A DNA stretch of 64,000 bases from Mycobacteroides abscessus ATCC 19977 (GTDB lineage: Bacteria; Actinomycetota; Actinomycetes; Mycobacteriales; Mycobacteriaceae). The notes under the pieces are model-generated. The model was given only the letters and a program-made list of their open reading frames with translations. It did no database searches and was not told the origin of the DNA. Numbering within the stretch: position 1 is the first letter of the stretch; every line of letters begins with the position of its first letter. The stretch is taken from NCBI RefSeq assembly GCF_000069185.1, contig NC_010397.1:620001-684000 (forward strand). The letters run 5' to 3'. Position numbers and translations under genes: made by a program. Positions 48,301 to 55,348 of the stretch are shown here, one piece after another.

Positions 48301-49499
48301 GGCATCTCGGCCGCGAACTGTCGGTGTTGGATCTGATCAGCGCGGACAGCGCCGCTTACCTTGCGGCAGCGGGTGCGGCGGTCGATGAGCTGGCAAGGCG
48401 AGACATCGCCGATATCGCCACCGATCTAGAGCGGATGACGCACTCACGAGCCTTTGCGGCGTTGTGTGGCAATGCTTCCGGCGCCGTCGACGATGGTCCG
48501 ATCGTCGTGCTCGGCGCCTCCGGAATTGTCGGCACCGGCTTCGCGCGCGCCACGCTGGAGCTGAAACGCGAAGGCAGGCTGCGGCCCGACGTCGTCCTGG
48601 TCACCAGATCGCCACTCCCCGACGATGGCCCCTGGCCGGGCCTCACGGGTGTCGGCGGTGTCAGGGTTCTACATGCTGGGCCGGAGTTCAATCCCGGGGC
48701 AGTGGACGAGCTGATTCGCGTCACCGGCGCGCGCACGCTGGTCAACTGCATAGGGAACACCAATGTGCTGGCCCCTTATCGCGATATCCGGGATGCCAAT
48801 GTGGAATGGGTGTCTGCGGTCACTCGCGCCTGCACGTCTGGGGGTGTGCGGCTGATTCACATGTCGACCTTCGTCGTCAACGCCGATGCTGTCGCCGCCC
48901 AGGTCACCGACCCTCGCGAGGCGGTGTACCCCTACGCGGCGTCAAAGGCGCTGGCGGAACTGATTGTTGCGGCAGCGCCGGGCGAGCTCGACTTCACGCT
49001 CGTGCGGTTACCCCGAGTGCTCGGTGAGGCCGGCCAACTGGGTCGCAGCGCCGACATCCTGGTGTCGATTGTTGATGCATGTATGGCGTTGCACGCCTTC
49101 CCTTCCGTCAGGTTGATCGAAGAGGTGACCACCGGTGCTAGCGCAGCCAGAGCGATCCTGGGAGTGGCCGCAGCACCGTCCCCGCTCGGTCGGGGAGTGA
49201 ACGTGGTGCGCGGCATGCCGGTTTCGTACACAGACTTCCTCGGTGGCTTCGGTATTGAAGGGCTCGAGCTACGCGAATGGAAACGACTTCTGGATCGCAG
49301 TGCTTGGGCAAAGCGGAATCCGCGGCGATGGTCGGTGATCGATGCCTGGGCAGGTCTGGGGATGCGGCTGGGGTCGCGCACCTATGGCGACTATCTCGCG
49401 GGCCATCGGACCATACCGCTCGAAACAGCGCACATAGCCGAGCTTTTCGCTGTCCCGGAATCGATTAGGGACCTACTTACCCAGGGATGTTCCCGATGA
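45339..49499 (+). CDS. nrp: single-module NRPS, C-A-T-reductase (INLP synthetase)
   Basis: A 1386-residue synthetase. Condensation domain with active site HHLLLDG at 141-147; adenylation domain with A3 SGSTGRPK at 600-607, A5 YGPTET near 744, A8 GRRDAIVKISGKRID from 836 and A10 NGKVDK at 920; carrier Ser976 in EGIGSLDLI; terminal NAD(P)H reductase with GASGIVGTGF from 1059 and Tyr1199-x3-Lys1203. It would condense isonitrile acyl chains onto one amino acid (Lys or Orn in known systems) and release it reductively. M. tuberculosis Nrp (Rv0101) is about 2500 residues with two modules, so this protein resembles the compact ScoA type more. The ATG overlaps the ACP stop. Confidence 0.9.
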   Translation: MTVVLEPQVDRVPMSRSQQNMYNGAVQASDPGLYLIGKSFRFHPIELAAFMCALEAAVAANPVQLCVLEPGVQHDRHPELVQRLQFGDIVSIAADEEGLTARTADAVASQWAADLKARPLVRYTVRTGADGRVRGLDIHAHHLLLDGGAIGVIEADLGRNLSSAKEAKVSRTTGALTRIATAHSREIAKADESLQRFGAAIQRELTDAARRSVPGQHCDGAASGAAKGVLLESVTVSAKAFDAITALAEREQVPLNILVAAAAVAVDASLRQSTQTLLIHAVDNRFGEPDLEVATCLVNSIAHPVSFPAFASVREVVRSLDRDYVKASRRRWLREEQYRRMYLAINKTAQVEALTFNFIRETCAPALRPFLSAAPRVTDIGPVEGMTVSCVADEDRRTLTLSIWHRSDLPKASAHPWVAERIAGALSSMEAMWHMPIAMTVNEWFGIGADGARRRGDDHAPAESTALPAWFVDSEDAVAEFLQRRRFVEPWIGWLIAAGVSPGDIVVCADDDSDKAIDLLIACHLAGCGYSVCENSEGLVARSDSIAMQGDDITVHAVDIAVTIPTELDASMRGRVAERREQVAKDGALAEKTAYIMATSGSTGRPKLVPISHGALALFVRAAGDAYGWCAQDRILQCAPLTSDISVEEVFVAASRGVQVIRSAAMKSADLSALVHDIREAGPTLLDLPTAVWHLLCEDAESLALIGACGVRQVVVGGEAIRPGAVDQWVKSTDKNGISLISTYGPTETTVVVTHLSIAAGDGVDCRRMGVPVVPNTVFVAFGEVVIVGGTVSAGYLGTPSESFGVVRTGEGKSRPAFATADRVVFDEDGLPSFAGRRDAIVKISGKRIDTAAIIARVAEDRAVADVDVAVHNGALVVWFQTRHGVDDNESAVSIRRLLVELGVSSFVVVAVPSIPRKPNGKVDKDGLRALPQFVEAVPDEAKAGELAAGLARIWSELLGRRIGAESSLLAEGIGSLDLIRILPASRRHLGRELSVLDLISADSAAYLAAAGAAVDELARRDIADIATDLERMTHSRAFAALCGNASGAVDDGPIVVLGASGIVGTGFARATLELKREGRLRPDVVLVTRSPLPDDGPWPGLTGVGGVRVLHAGPEFNPGAVDELIRVTGARTLVNCIGNTNVLAPYRDIRDANVEWVSAVTRACTSGGVRLIHMSTFVVNADAVAAQVTDPREAVYPYAASKALAELIVAAAPGELDFTLVRLPRVLGEAGQLGRSADILVSIVDACMALHAFPSVRLIEEVTTGASAARAILGVAAAPSPLGRGVNVVRGMPVSYTDFLGGFGIEGLELREWKRLLDRSAWAKRNPRRWSVIDAWAGLGMRLGSRTYGDYLAGHRTIPLETAHIAELFAVPESIRDLLTQGCSR

Positions 49500-49530
49500 C
49501 TGTAGCGCAGCCAAAGGAGGAGAATTCGCG

Positions 49531-49839
49531 ATGAGTCTCAATGTCGTTCCCGAGGGCCTGACCGCGGCCAGTGCCGCGGTGGAGGCCCTGACCGCCCGGC
49601 TGGCCGCGGTGAATGCGGCCGCCGCCCCGGTGATCGGCGCGGTGATGCCACCGGCTGCGGATCCCGTATCGATGCAGAGCGCGGCCTTGTTCAGCGCGCA
49701 CGGGCTCGAACGCACAGGTGCCGGTGCCAGGGCCGCTTATGAGCTGGGGCGGTCCGGAGTGGGCGCCACGGAGGCCGCCGCAAGCTACACCGTCGGCGAT
49801 ATACAAGCTGCTGCAACGTATCTACCGGGAATCGCATAG
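49531..49839 (+). CDS. PE-family protein
   Basis: A 102-residue protein made of a PE domain only: MSLNVVPEGLTAASAAVEAL with Pro-Glu at 7-8, and a helical hairpin to residue 90. It ends at the PE domain with no C-terminal extension, like the PE proteins paired with Esx pairs in ESX-3 loci. AGGAGG precedes the ATG. It starts 31 bases after nrp on the same strand, so it probably belongs to the INLP transcript. Confidence 0.87.
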   Translation: MSLNVVPEGLTAASAAVEALTARLAAVNAAAAPVIGAVMPPAADPVSMQSAALFSAHGLERTGAGARAAYELGRSGVGATEAAASYTVGDIQAAATYLPGIA

Positions 49840-49879
49840 TGCCCGGGACAAATCACCACGATCAGAGAAAGGCAATGTT

Positions 49880-50173
49880 ATGAGTTTGCTTGATGCGCAT
49901 ATTCCGGCTTTGGTGGCCGCGGAGGGCACTTTTGGTGCCAAGACGGCGTTGATGCGTTCGACGATTTCGCAGGCGGAGTCGGCGGCGTTGTCGGCGCAGG
50001 CGTTTCATGTGGGTGAGTCCTCGGTGGCGTTCCAGGCCGCGCATGCCCGGTTCGTGGAGGTAGCGGCCAAGGTCAACGCGCTGCTGGATATCGCGCAGGT
50101 CAACCTCGGTGATGCCGCGGCCACCTATGTGGCCGAGGACGCCGCCGCCGCCAGCCGTTACGTCGGCGTCTAA
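49880..50173 (+). CDS. EsxG-like WXG100 protein
   Basis: A 97-residue protein very close to EsxG (TB9.8) of M. tuberculosis across its length: [19 protein letters not shown], and [21 protein letters not shown] in the middle. EsxG forms a heterodimer with EsxH, is secreted by ESX-3 and acts in iron/zinc acquisition. The gene lies outside any ESX core locus. Its third positions (ttgatgcgcatattccg) are less GC-rich than its neighbours. Confidence 0.93.
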   Translation: MSLLDAHIPALVAAEGTFGAKTALMRSTISQAESAALSAQAFHVGESSVAFQAAHARFVEVAAKVNALLDIAQVNLGDAAATYVAEDAAAASRYVGV

Positions 50174-50195
50174 CCCCAACAGACAGGACAGAGAA

Positions 50196-50486
50196 ATGTC
50201 GCAGATTACTTTCAACTACCCCGCGATGCTGGCCCACGCCGGTGAGATGAACACCTACTCGGGTGTGCTGACCGCACTGGGTGCTGACCTGGCCGCCCAG
50301 CAGGCCTCCCTGCAGGCGGCCTGGCACGGTGATACCTCGATGAGCCAGGCCGCCTGGCAGGCCCAGTGGAACACCGCCATGGAAGAACTCATCCGCGCCT
50401 ACCGCGCCATGGGCTCCACCCACGAAACCAACACCTTGTCGATGAACGCCCGCGACATGGCCGAAGGAGCCAAGTGGGGCGCATAA
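50196..50486 (+). CDS. EsxH-like WXG100 protein
   Basis: A 96-residue partner of the gene before, with [18 protein letters not shown], the WHG form of the WXG turn, the [14 protein letters not shown] helix and the KWGA C-terminus. It matches EsxH (TB10.4) across its length. It starts 22 bases after the EsxG stop. The pair is probably secreted as a heterodimer through ESX-3. In M. tuberculosis the EsxR/EsxS pair is a comparable extra copy. Confidence 0.94.
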   Translation: MSQITFNYPAMLAHAGEMNTYSGVLTALGADLAAQQASLQAAWHGDTSMSQAAWQAQWNTAMEELIRAYRAMGSTHETNTLSMNARDMAEGAKWGA

Positions 50487-50542
50487 ACGCCCGTCGACAG
50501 GCCTAAATCTATTGTGATTAAACAATTCAGGAGGAAATGAAT

Positions 50543-50767
50543 ATGTCCGAACAGATCTTTGCCATCAGCGGGATGCACTGCAACTCATGTGTGATGGGTG
50601 TGACCGAGGCGCTCACCGCGCTCGCACCGGTGCGCGAGGTGTCGGTGGACCTGGACCCTAAGGGCGCCTCGACGGTGCGTGTCCTGACCGACAGCGTGCT
50701 CTCTGTCGAAGAGGTTCATGACACGCTCGTGCGGGCCGGTGGCGATTTCGCCGTGGCCGCAGGATAG
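50543..50767 (+). CDS. heavy-metal-associated (CopZ-like) protein
   Basis: A 74-residue βαββαβ HMA domain with the metal-binding GMHCNSC loop near residue 10. ATG at 50543 is chosen because AGGAGG lies eight bases upstream; ATG at 50537 is too close to it. Such proteins bind Cu(I) or Zn(II) and hand them to partner ATPases. No P-type ATPase is nearby. It is the last gene of the INLP/PE/Esx series and fits metal handling by that system. Confidence 0.87.
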   Translation: MSEQIFAISGMHCNSCVMGVTEALTALAPVREVSVDLDPKGASTVRVLTDSVLSVEEVHDTLVRAGGDFAVAAG

Positions 50768-50793
50768 CCAGGGCAAGCCGAATTGCTGATGCC

Positions 50794-51600
50794 TCAGCCG
50801 AACTCGACAACGGTATGAGGTGCGCGCCACCGGTCGAGGCCGGGTAGCGCGTACAGCAACGGAGCCGCCCAGCGCAGTACCTTGCCGCGCCCTGCCGGCA
50901 TCCGTAGCTCCCGAACACTGCGGATGCCGGGAATGGCGCGTAGTTCGTCGTATTGATTCGCGGTGAACGAGAATGGCATTGGCGGAACAACGTACTGCTC
51001 ACTGAGCCGTATGCCGCGCTGTGAATGCGTGCTCAGGAATTTAGGTACCGAATCAAAAATCAGCCTGCCGCCCGGAAAGCGTTGCGCACAGACCGATATC
51101 AGGTCAAATACCAGATCGCGCTCCAGGTACTGGAACAGGCCCTCCGCGGTGATCAGCACACCCGCGGAGTCGTCGACCCTGTCCATCCACGAGTAGTCCA
51201 ACGCTGATTGGGCGCAGTGAGACAACCGCTCCGATCGCGGAAGGAGCCGCTGCCGCAACCGCACAATGGGCTCCAGGTCTACCGAGAGCCAGGTTAGCCG
51301 GCCGTTGTCGACGCGCCAGAAACTGGTCTGCAGTCCCTCGGCCAACGCCACCACGGTGGCGCAGGGGTGGTAGTCCAGGTATTCCCGTGTCGCCTTGTCG
51401 AATATCAAGGCGCGCAAGGCTGTAGCCTGATGGGTACGACCGAAGTGCGCAAAATCGTAGTCGACGCTGGCGTGTAGCGAGATGGCCATCGGGTCGTCGA
51501 GGATGCCGTCCGTGCGCGCTGCTTCAGTTGCTCGTTGATGCAAGGTCAGCAGCGCGGTCTCGGACACGCCGTCGAGATGGCGAACATCGATGCCAGACAT
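50794..51600 (-). CDS. SAM-dependent methyltransferase, Tcmp/LCM type
   Basis: A 268-residue class I methyltransferase of the leucine-carboxyl-methyltransferase-like family common in mycobacteria. It has TVVALAEGLQTSFWRVD (the family's AGL.TR motif) and TWLSVDLEPIVRLR as motif II. The ATG at 51600 is set by MSGIDVRHLDGVSE. It converges with the metal protein and diverges from the PPE gene. It may modify the lipopeptide or be unrelated. Confidence 0.8.
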   Translation of the reverse strand: MSGIDVRHLDGVSETALLTLHQRATEAARTDGILDDPMAISLHASVDYDFAHFGRTHQATALRALIFDKATREYLDYHPCATVVALAEGLQTSFWRVDNGRLTWLSVDLEPIVRLRQRLLPRSERLSHCAQSALDYSWMDRVDDSAGVLITAEGLFQYLERDLVFDLISVCAQRFPGGRLIFDSVPKFLSTHSQRGIRLSEQYVVPPMPFSFTANQYDELRAIPGIRSVRELRMPAGRGKVLRWAAPLLYALPGLDRWRAPHTVVEFG

Positions 51601-51689
51601 GGGCCCGACTGTACGGGACGGCACGCGCGAGTGGGAATTCGTGGCGCACAACGATAAATGTGATTTCCGACGCTGATTCTGATTGTTCG

Positions 51690-51714
51690 GGAACTTTCTG
51701 GTACGCGGCCCGAC
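51690..51714 (+). promoter_or_regulatory. ECF-sigma-type promoter of the PPE gene
   Basis: GGAAC at 51690-51694, 16 bases, CGAC at 51711-51714. The stretch GGGAACTTT, then GTACGC, then CGAC repeats the INLP promoter at 42061 almost base for base. This links the PPE gene to the same sigma factor. Confidence 0.65.
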
Positions 51715-51767
51715 CACTCCTATGGCGACGCGAAACCGTTTGCGTCCATTCAGTAGGGAGGCGGCGC

Positions 51768-53174
51768 GTGACGGCACCGATATGGATGGCAGAGCCTCCG
51801 GAGGTGCATTCGGCGCTGTTGAGCGCGGGACCCGGGCCGGGTGCGGTGCTGGCCGCTGCCGTGCAATGGCAAGAGATCGGGAACAACTACGCCAACACGG
51901 CGGTGGAGCTGGCTCAGGTATTGGCCGGGGTGCGGGCGGGCAGTTGGCAAGGGCCCAGCGCCTCGGAATACGTGGCCGCTCACCTGCCCTACTTGGCCTG
52001 GCTCGAACAGGCCGCGGCGGAGAGCAGTGTCATTGCCGCACAACATGAAACAACCGCAGCAGCTTATAACAGCGCCCTGGCGGCCATGCCCACGCTCGCG
52101 GAGTTGGCCGCTAACCACATTACGCACGGAGTCCTGGTCGGCACGAATTTTTTTGGAATCAACACCATCCCCATCGCGCTCAACGAAGCCGACTACGTTC
52201 GTATGTGGGTGCAGGCGGCGGCCACCATGAGTGCTTACCAAGCGACCACGGAGGCCATGACGTCGGCGATACCGCCAACCCAGCAGCCGCCCGCAATCCT
52301 CAGCCCGGGCGGTGAGGCCCGCAGTGATCAATCGGACGTTCCGGGATCACCGGATCAGATCATGAAGATGCTGCAGGGCTTTCAGCAGTGGTTCGAGAAG
52401 ATGGGCTTCAACCCGGCGACCTCGGCAGTACTGGCCGTGATCATGCTGTTTCTCTATGACCTGTTGTGGTACCCGTACTACGCCTCGTACCTGTTGCCCT
52501 TCCTGATCCCCGCTCTTAGCGGGCTGAGCGGCCTGGCCGCGCTGATGCACCTGCGGCCGGCGGCTCCCGGACCGGTGCCGGCGGCCGCGCTGTCCCCGGG
52601 AGACAGGCCGATACGCCGGCCAACCCAACACGTGGAGCCCAATCTTGCTGCCCTGCCGCTGCCCACTTCCTCCGTGGTTCCCTCGGGCGGCTCCTCGGTG
52701 CCGGTATCCACACCGACCGCGCCCGCTCATACCGTGTCTTCGGTCCCGGCTCCATCCGCGGCCATCAGCTACGCGATACCGGGTTTGGTACCACCCGGGG
52801 TGAGTTTTGGACCCAAGAGCACCGAGAAGTCATCCGAGTCGGCCGTCGACACCGTCGCTGCCGTCGCGGCGGCGAGAGGGGCTGTGGCGGCCCAGGCCCG
52901 GCGCAGGTTGCGCGGTAAGAACAAGGCCGAGGCCGGGGGCAGGCGACACGAGTACCTGGAAGAGACGGCCGGAATGGGGGCGACGGCCACTGCAGACGTT
53001 CCGGCGTACGCGGCGACCGGCCGGGGCACCGGCCCCCTCGGCTTCGCGGGCACCGCGCCGGCCGCAGCGAGTACACACGTCGCCGCAACGGTCAGGCTCT
53101 CGTCCGATGAGGCCCGGCAGGTGATACCCATGCTGCCGAGCACGTGGGACGCCGATGGCGGCGACCAGAATTAG
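51768..53174 (+). CDS. PPE-family protein (PPE1-like)
   Basis: A 468-residue PPE protein. The N-terminal domain of about 175 residues shows WMAEPPEVHS (PPE motif at about 9-11), the SWQGPSA WXG turn and the helical bundle. The C-terminal part has a hydrophobic helix (LAVIMLFLYDLLWYPYYASY), then Pro/Ser/Ala-rich sequence. Size and link to the INLP genes match PPE1 (Rv0096, 463 residues). GGGAGG precedes the GTG at 51768. Outer-membrane placement is inferred; PPE proteins are ESX-secreted and some act in nutrient or metal uptake. Confidence 0.88.
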   Translation: MTAPIWMAEPPEVHSALLSAGPGPGAVLAAAVQWQEIGNNYANTAVELAQVLAGVRAGSWQGPSASEYVAAHLPYLAWLEQAAAESSVIAAQHETTAAAYNSALAAMPTLAELAANHITHGVLVGTNFFGINTIPIALNEADYVRMWVQAAATMSAYQATTEAMTSAIPPTQQPPAILSPGGEARSDQSDVPGSPDQIMKMLQGFQQWFEKMGFNPATSAVLAVIMLFLYDLLWYPYYASYLLPFLIPALSGLSGLAALMHLRPAAPGPVPAAALSPGDRPIRRPTQHVEPNLAALPLPTSSVVPSGGSSVPVSTPTAPAHTVSSVPAPSAAISYAIPGLVPPGVSFGPKSTEKSSESAVDTVAAVAAARGAVAAQARRRLRGKNKAEAGGRRHEYLEETAGMGATATADVPAYAATGRGTGPLGFAGTAPAAASTHVAATVRLSSDEARQVIPMLPSTWDADGGDQN

Positions 53175-53278
53175 CGCCTGGAACTGCATGTATAAGTAAA
53201 ACTTTGGGGCTGCTCACGGATTGGTCCCTACTCACGATCCTTTTTGCGCCGAACAATCGAAGACAGTTGCCGCACGTA

Positions 53279-53300
53279 ATAGCGGCGATATAGCGGCGAT
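53279..53300. repeat. tandem 11-base repeat before the FAD gene
   Basis: ATAGCGGCGAT occurs twice in direct succession, about 30 bases upstream of the GTG at 53330. It may lie in the leader or promoter of the next gene. The rest of the 155-base gap has no gene. Confidence 0.6.
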
Positions 53301-53329
53301 GTTCGCGAGATTGCAGAGAGGCCAGAACA

Positions 53330-54367
53330 GTGAGCGAGTACGTGTGGACGGTGGTCGGAGCGGGACCCGCGGGTATTGCGGCAGTGGGGAAGCTCATTGA
53401 TCACGGAGTGCTGCCCGCGTCGATCGCCTGGATCGATCCGGAGTTCACCGCCGGCGATCTGGGTGCGAAATGGCGTGCGGTGCCGAGCAATACGTCGGTG
53501 AAGCTGTTCATCAACTACCTCACCGGCGCAGATTCCTTCCGTTTTGCCCACGCACCGCATTTCGCATTGAACGACTTGGCGCCTACCGACACCTGCCTGC
53601 TCGGTGATGTCGCGGATCCGCTGGTATGGATTACCGGGCAGCTGTGCGCTCAGGTGAGTGCGCTGCGTACCCGTGCGACAGGTCTTGCGCTGCATGGCGG
53701 GCGGTGGGAGGTGCAGACCGAACTGGGTGAAATCACTTCCAAGAACGTGATCTTGGCCGTTGGATCGGTCCCCAAAAAGCTTGCATACCCGTGGCTGAAC
53801 GAAATTCCGATCGAGGTGGCACTTGATCCCGCCAAATTGGCCGAGCAGCCGTTGGAGGGGGCCACCGTCGCGGTGTTCGGTGCGTCGCACTCCAGCATGA
53901 TCGCGCTGCCAAACCTGTTGGCGGGCCCGGCTGCCAAGGTCATCAACTTCTACCGCGGGCCGCTGCGCTACGCGGTGGACATGGGGGAGTGGACCCTGTT
54001 TGACGACACCGGACTCAAGGGTGAGGCCGCCCGCTGGGCCCGCGAGAACATCGACGGAGTGCTTCCGGACCGGCTACAGCGTTGTCTCGTGGACAGCCCG
54101 GAATTCCCCGAGCTACTCGAGAGTTGCGATTACGCGGTGTATACGGTCGGATTCAGTCCTCGGCCCATTCCCGCCGCGCCGCAGTGGGGTCAGCTGGAAT
54201 GTAACGCGGCCAACGGAATCATCGCCCCTGGCCTGTTCGGCGTTGGAATTGCTTTCCCGGAGTACCGAATTGACCCGACGGGCTTCGGGGAATATCGGGT
54301 AGGGCTGCAGAAGTTCATGGACCGTCTCACCAAGACCTTGCCGCTGTGGCTGAAGTACGGCTCGTGA
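53330..54367 (+). CDS. FAD/NAD(P)-binding oxidoreductase
   Basis: A 345-residue flavoprotein with an N-terminal FAD motif (TVVGAGPAGIAAVGKL), a second dinucleotide fold (ATVAVFGASHSSMIAL near residue 180) and a C-terminal YTVGFSPRP stretch. This two-fold layout is shared with N-hydroxylating monooxygenases and thioredoxin-reductase-like enzymes. The substrate is unknown. It follows the PPE gene on the same strand after 155 bases. The start is GTG at 53330. Confidence 0.8.
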   Translation: MSEYVWTVVGAGPAGIAAVGKLIDHGVLPASIAWIDPEFTAGDLGAKWRAVPSNTSVKLFINYLTGADSFRFAHAPHFALNDLAPTDTCLLGDVADPLVWITGQLCAQVSALRTRATGLALHGGRWEVQTELGEITSKNVILAVGSVPKKLAYPWLNEIPIEVALDPAKLAEQPLEGATVAVFGASHSSMIALPNLLAGPAAKVINFYRGPLRYAVDMGEWTLFDDTGLKGEAARWARENIDGVLPDRLQRCLVDSPEFPELLESCDYAVYTVGFSPRPIPAAPQWGQLECNAANGIIAPGLFGVGIAFPEYRIDPTGFGEYRVGLQKFMDRLTKTLPLWLKYGS

Positions 54368-54711
54368 TCACCGACGAGATCGCGGGTACCGAGCCCGACT
54401 ACCGATTCACGCTCGCCAATGAACGGACCTACCTGGCCTGGGTGCGTACTTCCTTGGCGCTGATCGCCAGCGGTGTCGCACTCATGCAGTTCGTTCCGGA
54501 GTTCGGGATTCCGGGTGCCCGGCACGTGGTGAGCATCGTGTTGGTGACGACGGGCGGGTTGCTGGCCATGGCGGCCGCACGGCGCCGACGCTGTGTGCAG
54601 GAGGCCATGCGGCGCGATATGGCGCTGCCGCCGAGCCATATGCCGACGTTCCTCAGCGTGCTGTTGCTGGCGATGGTGGTGCTCTTGGTGGCGCTGCTGT
54701 GCACGGGCTAG
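54364..54711 (+). CDS. DUF202/YidH-like small membrane protein
   Basis: A 115-residue protein with three membrane helices and the DUF202 motif FTLANERTYLAWVRTSLALIA near residue 15. The GTG at 54364 overlaps the stop of the FAD gene (GTGA) and is preferred over GTG 54346. The family function is unknown; yeast and bacterial relatives include SPX-associated membrane proteins. Confidence 0.82.
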   Translation: MITDEIAGTEPDYRFTLANERTYLAWVRTSLALIASGVALMQFVPEFGIPGARHVVSIVLVTTGGLLAMAAARRRRCVQEAMRRDMALPPSHMPTFLSVLLLAMVVLLVALLCTG

Positions 54712-54807
54712 CACGTGTGGAGCCCCTTGCGCGGTAGAGGCTGGCCGCCTGGGGTGGTCTCCGAACCTGCCATCGGTGCGGCCCGCTAAGCTGTTCGACG
54801 ATCCAGC

Positions 54808-54882
54808 GCCTCCGTAGCTCAGTGGTAGAGCACCCGCCTTGTAAGCGGAAGGTCGTCAGTTCAATCCTGACCGGGGGCTCCA
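54808..54882 (+). tRNA. tRNA-Thr (anticodon TGT)
   Basis: 75 bases fold as a full cloverleaf: acceptor GCCTCCG pairs with CGGGGGC (one G-T pair), the D arm begins AGCTCAGTGGTAGAGC, the anticodon loop CTTGTAA reads TGT at 54840-54842, the T arm contains GTTCAATCC, and the 3' end is an encoded CCA. It decodes ACA codons. Confidence 0.95.
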
Positions 54883-54924
54883 CACGGTACTCGGATTGTC
54901 GGTATCCGCCGTTAGTTTCAGACC

Positions 54925-55329
54925 GTGAGAGTGTGCCTCGGCTGTGGTGCGCCGCTAACCAAGCGCAGCCAGAAGGTTTACTGCGGTAACGCCTGCCAGG
55001 CGCTGGCCAGGCGAGACGTATGCACTCAACTGTGGCTTGAATCCGGTGAGGCCTGGGTCGACAGTCGTCGCGGGCACTACATTCGAGCCTTCCTTACCGA
55101 GGCTCAATCGGACCGTTGCGCGATCTGTGGCGGCGCGAGCAGTTGGCAAGGCTCCCCGCTCGTTTTCGTTCTGGACCATGTCGACGGAAACCCGGCCAAC
55201 AATTGCCGCGACAATCTGCGGCTCGTCTGCCCGAACTGCGACTCGCAACTGCCGACCTACAAGAGCCGCAATCGTGGCAATGGACGCAGTTCCCGCCGGC
55301 GGCGCTATGCCGACGGTAAGTCGTACTAG
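54925..55329 (+). CDS. HNH endonuclease with zinc-binding N-terminus
   Basis: A 134-residue protein. The N-terminal zinc finger has CLGCG and YCGNAC; the HNH core is FVLDHVDGNPANN..NLRLVCPNCDSQ with CAICGG as the first Cys pair. The basic tail (SRRRRYADGK) fits DNA binding. It starts GTG 54925, only 42 bases after the tRNA-Thr gene, a place where mobile elements often insert. It may be a remnant of one or a domesticated nuclease. Confidence 0.87.
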   Translation: MRVCLGCGAPLTKRSQKVYCGNACQALARRDVCTQLWLESGEAWVDSRRGHYIRAFLTEAQSDRCAICGGASSWQGSPLVFVLDHVDGNPANNCRDNLRLVCPNCDSQLPTYKSRNRGNGRSSRRRRYADGKSY

Positions 55330-55348
55330 CCGATAGCGACGCCGCCGG

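Noticed and set aside
50511..50526. ATTGT/ACAAT inverted repeat between esxH and the metal protein gene
   Set aside because: Only five base pairs, all but one A-T; too weak for a terminator, so it does not break the operon.
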